Program-made: the position numbers and the translations under genes
The notes under the pieces: generated by a model
Databases searched by the model: none
Seen by the model: the letters and a program-made list of their open reading frames with translations, nothing else
What the model was told of the DNA's origin: nothing
In this document: piece by piece, positions 6,138 through 9,941 of the stretch
Numbering within the stretch: position 1 is the stretch's first letter
Layout: each line of letters begins with the position of its first letter
DNA from: Tardiphaga sp.
Lineage (GTDB): Bacteria; Pseudomonadota; Alphaproteobacteria; Rhizobiales; Xanthobacteraceae
Reading direction: 5' to 3'
NCBI GenBank assembly: GCA_028290325.1
Contig: JAQGJY010000032.1
Span: 1 to 9,941 of the forward strand
DNA: 9,941 bases

Positions 6138-6401
6138 ATGGCCCGGATCGCCGATCACCCGGCGCGCGACCAGCCTGTTCCAGATGAACAGCACCACCAA
6201 CGCACCGATTGTCGCGGTAATAAATCCGGCGCCCTGGTTGGGTCCGTAGTGGCCGAGCTGCTGGCCAATGAAGGTCGCCAGAAACGCGCCGGCGATGCCG
6301 AGAACGGTGGTGAGAATGAAGCCGCTCGGGTTGTTCGGTCCCGGCGACAGCAGTCGCGCGATGATGCCCGCGACAAATCCGACTAGAATAATCCAAAGCA
6401 T
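6132..6401 (-). CDS. GlsB/YeaQ/YmgE family membrane protein
   Basis: This is an 89-residue, very hydrophobic protein with three predicted membrane segments: about 2-18 (WIILVGFVAGIIARLL), 27-47 and 58-76. The glycine-rich first helix with GxxAGxIAR followed by LxPGPxxPSG, and the second helix beginning near TTVLGIAGAFLA, are characteristic of the family once named transglycosylase-associated proteins. Relatives are often induced by stress, but the molecular function is not settled. AGGGG at 6408-6412 is six bases before the ATG. It follows the YidB-family gene by 37 nt on the same strand, so the two are probably co-transcribed. Confidence 0.92.
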   Translation of the reverse strand: MLWIILVGFVAGIIARLLSPGPNNPSGFILTTVLGIAGAFLATFIGQQLGHYGPNQGAGFITATIGALVVLFIWNRLVARRVIGDPGHR

Positions 6402-6438
6402 GGTCAGCCCCTGTGTTCGATTGAGATGCGGCGAGGGT

Positions 6439-7068
6439 TTAGCCGAGCCGCGAGATTTCGTCCTCGGTCGGTATCCGGCCGTTCGGCGTGAAGTGGTTCA
6501 CGGCATCGGGCAATTCCTGGCTGAGTTCGGCCAGCAACTGGTCACGCGGCATGCCGGTCTGCGCCGTCAGGTGGTCGATCTGGTCCGCACCCAGCGCGTT
6601 GGCGAGGTCGTTGGGCGCGATCTGCTTGTTCGGGCCGGACCCGACCCAGGACTGCGCGGTTTCGCCCTGACCACTGTTTTGAAGCTGCTTCATGAGATCG
6701 CCGAGGCCGCCGCTGAGAATGCTGCCGGCCGCGCCGCCCGCCAGCAAACCGCCCAGCGGGCCTTTCAGCAAGCCGCCAAGACCCCCGGCAAGTCCGCCAG
6801 CACCCGGCGCATTGCCGCCGCCGAACAGGCCGCCGAGCAAGCCACCGAGGCCGCCGCCGGCATTGGCCTGCGTCTGATTCGGCATCGGCTGCGGCGCATT
6901 GTTGGCGGGCGCCGCCTGATGGTCGCCGGTGACGTGTTTGTAGCCTTTCCACGCCAGCAGCGCCAAAATCGCCATCGTCATCGGCGACATGCCGCCGCTT
7001 TTGTCGTTCGGATCACTGGGGCCGCGCGGGCCATTTTGCATTCCATTGAGGATATCGAGCAAACCCAT
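6439..7068 (-). CDS. YidB family protein (DUF937)
   Basis: The product is 209 residues from the second of two adjacent ATGs (7068). GGGAG at 7075-7079 is six bases from this ATG but only three from the first, at 7071. Family members usually begin MGLLD, as here. A short hydrophobic stretch (about 29-41) is followed by a Pro/Gln/Asn linker (50-70) and a very Gly/Leu-rich segment (71-123). The conserved DUF937/YidB C-terminal part follows: a DLMKQLQNSG helix, SWVGSGPN (140-147), LANALGADQIDHL (155-167), and ELPDAVNHFTPNGRIP (185-200). Family function is unknown. The Gly-rich region resembles surface- or membrane-associated low-complexity sequence. It is the first gene of a two-gene unit with the GlsB-type membrane protein and is divergent from the ketopantoate-reductase family gene. 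Confidence 0.9.
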   Translation of the reverse strand: MGLLDILNGMQNGPRGPSDPNDKSGGMSPMTMAILALLAWKGYKHVTGDHQAAPANNAPQPMPNQTQANAGGGLGGLLGGLFGGGNAPGAGGLAGGLGGLLKGPLGGLLAGGAAGSILSGGLGDLMKQLQNSGQGETAQSWVGSGPNKQIAPNDLANALGADQIDHLTAQTGMPRDQLLAELSQELPDAVNHFTPNGRIPTEDEISRLG

Positions 7069-7177
7069 CATGATCTCCCGTTAGCAAGCCGACGTCGCGG
7101 CGCGGCCGAACTCCGCCCGTCGCGTCATCAAGGGTGTGAAACACATTCTGCGCCATCGGGTTCCCGTTGGCCAGTGA

Positions 7178-7182
7178 AAGGA
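7178..7182 (+). promoter_or_regulatory. Ribosome binding site deciding the ATG start at 7188
   Basis: AAGGA lies five bases before the ATG at 7188. It supports this start over the in-frame TTG at 7167, which would add seven residues ahead of the glycine motif. Confidence 0.7.
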
Positions 7183-7187
7183 ACTCG

Positions 7188-8189
7188 ATGCGCGTGGGGG
7201 ACCGGATCGTCGTGGCGGGGGCCGGCGCGATAGGCTGTTTCGTCGGCGGCCTGCTCGTGGATGCCGGACGCCACGTGACGTTGCTTGCCCGCCCCCGCGT
7301 CATCGACGCCATCACGCGACACGGGCTGCGGCTGACCGATTTCAGCGGACTGGATCGCGTCATCGCCCCGCAAAGCCTGACGTTGTCTGATGATCCCGTC
7401 ATCATGCGCGAGGCGGATATCATTCTCGTGACGGTGAAATCGACCGATACGCCGGCGATGGCCGATCTGATCGCGCGACACGCGCCAACCGACGCGATCG
7501 TGGTCAGCCTGCAAAACGGCGTCGGCAACCCGGCCGCGCTGCGGGCGCGACTGCCAGGCCGCCGCGTCTTGGCGGGCATGGTGCCGTTCAACGTGCAGGC
7601 ACAGGGCGACGGGCGCTATCATCGCGCCTCATCGGGCGACATCGTGATCGCGCGCGATCCCGCCGACACCGCCGCGCGCCTATCGGCAGCCGGACTGACG
7701 ATGCAGCCGAGTGACGACATCGCCGGCGTGCAATGGGGCAAGCTGATCGTCAACCTGACCAACGCGCTCAATGCGCTATCCGGATTGCCGCTGCGCGAGC
7801 AATTGGCGCAGCGCGCGTGGCGGCGGCTGATCGCCGATCAGATGGCCGAAGGCGTCGCGGTCCTCAAAGCCGCCGGCATCAAGCCGGTGTCGGCGACGCC
7901 GATCCCGGCCGGGCTGATGCCGCATTTGTTGCGGCTGCCGGACAGACTGTTTCAGATGATCTTGGGACGGGCGATGAAGATCGATCCGCAGGCGCGGTCG
8001 TCGATGTCGGATGATCTGGCGCGCGGTCGCCGCACCGAGATCGATTTTCTGCAAGGCGTCATCGTCGAACTGGCGCGCCGTCATGGCCGCGACGCGCCGG
8101 TCTCGCGCGCCGTCATCATCCGCGTCAGAGAGGCGGAAACCGCGGCGGCGGGTCTGCCGCGGTTGCGGCCGGAGCAGATTGCGATCTAG
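7188..8189 (+). CDS. 2-dehydropantoate 2-reductase (ketopantoate reductase) family protein
   Basis: The product is 333 residues, slightly longer than E. coli PanE (303). The N-terminal Rossmann fold has GAGAIG (11-16) for NADP(H). Lys84 in VTVKSTDT and LQNGVGN (108-114) are conserved cofactor/substrate segments. The C-terminal helical domain has WGKLIVNLTN (183-192), where Lys185 and Asn189 match PanE Lys176 and Asn180. SSM (271-273) and RRTEID (281-286) supply Ser272 and Glu284, matching PanE Ser244 and Glu256. The Asn184 position is alanine. The full catalytic set suggests an active reductase of ketopantoate to pantoate in CoA biosynthesis. However, many bacteria carry several paralogues of unknown substrate, and no other pantothenate gene is present here. 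For that reason I do not assign panE. Confidence 0.9.
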   Translation: MRVGDRIVVAGAGAIGCFVGGLLVDAGRHVTLLARPRVIDAITRHGLRLTDFSGLDRVIAPQSLTLSDDPVIMREADIILVTVKSTDTPAMADLIARHAPTDAIVVSLQNGVGNPAALRARLPGRRVLAGMVPFNVQAQGDGRYHRASSGDIVIARDPADTAARLSAAGLTMQPSDDIAGVQWGKLIVNLTNALNALSGLPLREQLAQRAWRRLIADQMAEGVAVLKAAGIKPVSATPIPAGLMPHLLRLPDRLFQMILGRAMKIDPQARSSMSDDLARGRRTEIDFLQGVIVELARRHGRDAPVSRAVIIRVREAETAAAGLPRLRPEQIAI

Positions 8190-8309
8190 CTGCGCCGGGG
8201 TGCGCCGCAATCCTGCTCCGACAAATGCTGCGAGCGGCAGCGAAGCCGTCTGGCGATGTCGCGACGATTCTGCTAGGCAGTTTCGTCCGCAGACGATCGC
8301 GGACGCTCC

Positions 8310-8386
8310 GGTCCCGTAGCTCAGCCGGATAGAGCGACGGTTTCCTAAACCGTAGGTCGGAAGTTCGAGTCTTCCCGGGATCGCCA
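8310..8386 (+). tRNA. tRNA-Arg (anticodon CCU), CCA encoded
   Basis: The full cloverleaf can be drawn. The acceptor stem pairs 8310-8316 with 8376-8382 (GGTCCCG with CGGGATC, one G-U pair). The D stem is GCTC (8319-8322) with GAGC (8332-8335). The anticodon stem is ACGGT (8337-8341) with ACCGT (8349-8353), around loop TTCCTAA with anticodon CCT at 8344-8346. The variable loop has five bases. The T arm is GGAAG (8359-8363), TTCGAGT, CTTCC (8371-8375). The discriminator is G8383 and CCA occupies 8384-8386. It reads AGG, a rare arginine codon in high-GC genomes. tRNA-Arg(CCU) genes are frequent integration sites, but no integrase or element is visible beside this one. Confidence 0.96.
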
Positions 8387-8466
8387 CGCGCCGCCGTTCA
8401 AGCGGAGCCCGATCGGTGTTCGCGAGGCGAGACCCGATCAACACCACCATTTGGGAGCGAGACACC

Positions 8467-9941
8467 ATGAACATCGCACATCCGGTGCCGACCGCGCGGC
8501 ACCCTTTTGCCGACGGCTCGTACAAGCAGATGCTGATCGACGGCCAGTGGCGCGACGCGGCTTCCGGCAAACGCTTCGAGACGCATAATCCCGCGACCGG
8601 CGAATTGCTCGCCACCGTCGCTGAAGGCGATGCCGCGGATATCGACCGCGCGGTGATCGCCGCCCGTCGCGCCTTCGAGGGACCGTGGAGCAAGGTCAAG
8701 CCCTATGAGCGGCAAGCCATGCTGCTGAAGCTGGCGGACCTCGTCGAGAGGCATTTCGACGAACTGGCAACGCTCGACACGCTCGACATGGGCGCGCCGG
8801 TTGGCCGGACGCGCGGATCGCGGCTGCGCGTGCTCGGCATGCTGCGTTTCTATGCCGGGCAGGCGACGACGCTTCACGGCGAGACCATCGAGAATTCGCT
8901 GCCGGGCAACATCTTTTCCTACACGCTGAAGGAGCCGGTCGGCGTCGTCGGCGCGATCATTCCCTGGAACAGCCCGCTCGCCGCCAGCGTCTGGAAGATC
9001 GGACCGGCGCTCGCCACCGGCTGCACCATCGTCCTCAAGCCCGCCGAGGAAGCGCCGCTGACCTCGCTGCGTCTCGCCGAACTCGTGATGGAAGCCGGCG
9101 TACCGCCGGGCGTCGTCAACGTCGTCACCGGCTATGGCGAGACGGCCGGCGCGGCGCTCGCCGAACATCGCGACGTCGACAAGGTCGCGTTCACCGGTTC
9201 GCATACGACCGGCCAGTCGATCATCAAGGCGTCCGCCGGCAACCTCAAGCGGGTCTCGCTCGAGCTCGGCGGCAAGTCGCCGAACATCGTCTTCGCCGAC
9301 GCCGATCTGGACGCCGCCGTGCCCGGCGCGGCGATGGCGGTGTTCGCCAATTCCGGCCAGATCTGCAGCGCCGGCACGCGGTTGTTCGTCGAACAATCGA
9401 TCCACGACGAATTCGTCGCCAAGGTCGCGGCCTATGGCAAGAACCTCAAGGTCGGCAACGGTCTCGAGGCCGACACGCAGATCGGGCCGCTGGTGTCGCT
9501 GGCGCAATATGACCGCGTGAAAAGCTATTTCGATATCGGCCGCAACGAGGGCGCGGAGGCATTGGTCGGTGGCCGCGCGCTGACCGAGGGCGCGCTGGCC
9601 AAGGGTTATTTCGTGCCGCCGACCGTGTTCGCGAATGTCCGCGACGAGATGCGGATCGCGCAGGAGGAAATCTTCGGGCCGGTGATTTCAGCCATCACCT
9701 TCAAGGACACCGACGATCTCATCCGCCGTGCCAACAACACGTCGTTCGGGCTCGGCGGCGGCGTGTGGACGCGCGACGTCTCAAAGGCGCACAAGATCTC
9801 GAAGGCGATCCGCACCGGCACGGTGTGGGTGAATTGCTATCAGGCGATGGATCCGGCGGTGCCGTTCGGCGGCTACAAGATGAGCGGCTACGGCCGCGAG
9901 TCCGGCGTCCATCACGTCGAGGAATATCTCAACGTCAAAGC
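8467..9941 (+). CDS. NAD(P)-dependent aldehyde dehydrogenase (3' end cut off)
   Basis: The frame is open from the ATG at 8467 to the window edge, giving 491 residues. The family is usually near 495-500, and the last residues, EEYLNVKA, are the normal C-terminal segment, so only a few codons are missing. GGGAG at 8453-8457 lies nine bases upstream. Motifs of a class-1/betaine-aldehyde-type enzyme are complete: oxyanion Asn168 in IPWNSPL, cofactor-binding KPAEEAPLT, FTGSHTTG, general base Glu266 in LELGGKSPN, catalytic Cys300 in NSGQICSAG, and EEIFGPV. The 34-residue Glu-Cys spacing matches ALDH2. It oxidises an aldehyde to the carboxylate in the cytoplasm. The substrate is not deducible, but many such genes sit in catabolic clusters. 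The 80-nt leader follows directly after the tRNA, so read-through from the tRNA promoter is possible. Confidence 0.95.
   Translation, partial: MNIAHPVPTARHPFADGSYKQMLIDGQWRDAASGKRFETHNPATGELLATVAEGDAADIDRAVIAARRAFEGPWSKVKPYERQAMLLKLADLVERHFDELATLDTLDMGAPVGRTRGSRLRVLGMLRFYAGQATTLHGETIENSLPGNIFSYTLKEPVGVVGAIIPWNSPLAASVWKIGPALATGCTIVLKPAEEAPLTSLRLAELVMEAGVPPGVVNVVTGYGETAGAALAEHRDVDKVAFTGSHTTGQSIIKASAGNLKRVSLELGGKSPNIVFADADLDAAVPGAAMAVFANSGQICSAGTRLFVEQSIHDEFVAKVAAYGKNLKVGNGLEADTQIGPLVSLAQYDRVKSYFDIGRNEGAEALVGGRALTEGALAKGYFVPPTVFANVRDEMRIAQEEIFGPVISAITFKDTDDLIRRANNTSFGLGGGVWTRDVSKAHKISKAIRTGTVWVNCYQAMDPAVPFGGYKMSGYGRESGVHHVEEYLNVK

Noticed and set aside
7135..7145. TGTGAAACACA symmetric site upstream of the ketopantoate-reductase family gene
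   Set aside because: Four-base arms around three bases are easily found by chance, and no known operator consensus is matched convincingly.
8270..8283. CTGC-TAG-GCAG followed by TTT before the tRNA
   Set aside because: A 4-bp stem is too short for an intrinsic terminator.
8398..9507. Long minus-strand open frame (369 codons) opposite the aldehyde dehydrogenase
   Set aside because: It is a shadow of the aldehyde dehydrogenase, whose catalytic motifs are intact. Its translation is Arg/Asp/Gly-rich with no recognisable domain, as expected for the antisense of a high-GC gene.
1..9941. Search for CRISPR arrays, insertion sequences, phage genes, toxin-antitoxin pairs or defence genes
   Set aside because: There are no regularly spaced direct repeats, no transposase or integrase sequence, and no recognisable defence domain in any convincing frame.

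Overview
The window looks like chromosome from an alphaproteobacterium of the Bradyrhizobium/Rhodopseudomonas type (Hyphomicrobiales). This rests on the high GC content, the strong G/C bias at third codon positions, the gene families present, and two intergenic palindromes that resemble repeats common in those genomes. The assignment is inference; there is no rRNA or other phylogenetic marker here.

Left half (1-6000), acyl-CoA catabolism. The last 16 codons of a probable enoyl-CoA hydratase (1-51) are followed by a 474-residue CoA-binding protein related to the alpha part of ADP-forming acyl-CoA synthetases (220-1644, +), which ends at a good intrinsic terminator (1657-1682). Converging on it from the minus strand is a probable three-gene operon. 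In transcription order it holds a short, degenerate acyl-CoA dehydrogenase (4976-3915, GTG start), a second acyl-CoA dehydrogenase (3796-2633), and a crotonase-family protein (2512-1706). The two dehydrogenases have complementary motif losses, as expected of the two subunits of an alpha2beta2 enzyme. The crotonase lacks both glutamates of classical enoyl-CoA hydratase. Each of the two intercistronic gaps (118 and 120 nt) carries a palindrome that folds better in the operon mRNA than in its complement. A short-chain dehydrogenase (5213-5998, +) is divergent from the operon and could supply the hydroxyacyl oxidation step. Activation, dehydrogenation, hydration or ring cleavage, and alcohol oxidation would together form a beta-oxidation-like route. 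Its substrate cannot be read from the sequence.

Middle (6100-7080). A two-gene minus-strand unit encodes a YidB/DUF937 protein and a small GlsB/YeaQ-type three-helix membrane protein. Neither has an evident link to the catabolic genes.

Right half (7188-9941). A ketopantoate-reductase family oxidoreductase (+) is followed by tRNA-Arg(CCU), complete with encoded CCA, and then by a nearly complete class-1-type aldehyde dehydrogenase that runs off the window end. No stretch longer than about 300 bases lacks a gene. I saw no insertion sequence, CRISPR array, phage gene or defence system. The most unusual content is the cluster of atypical acyl-CoA enzymes, not a clearly new kind of system.
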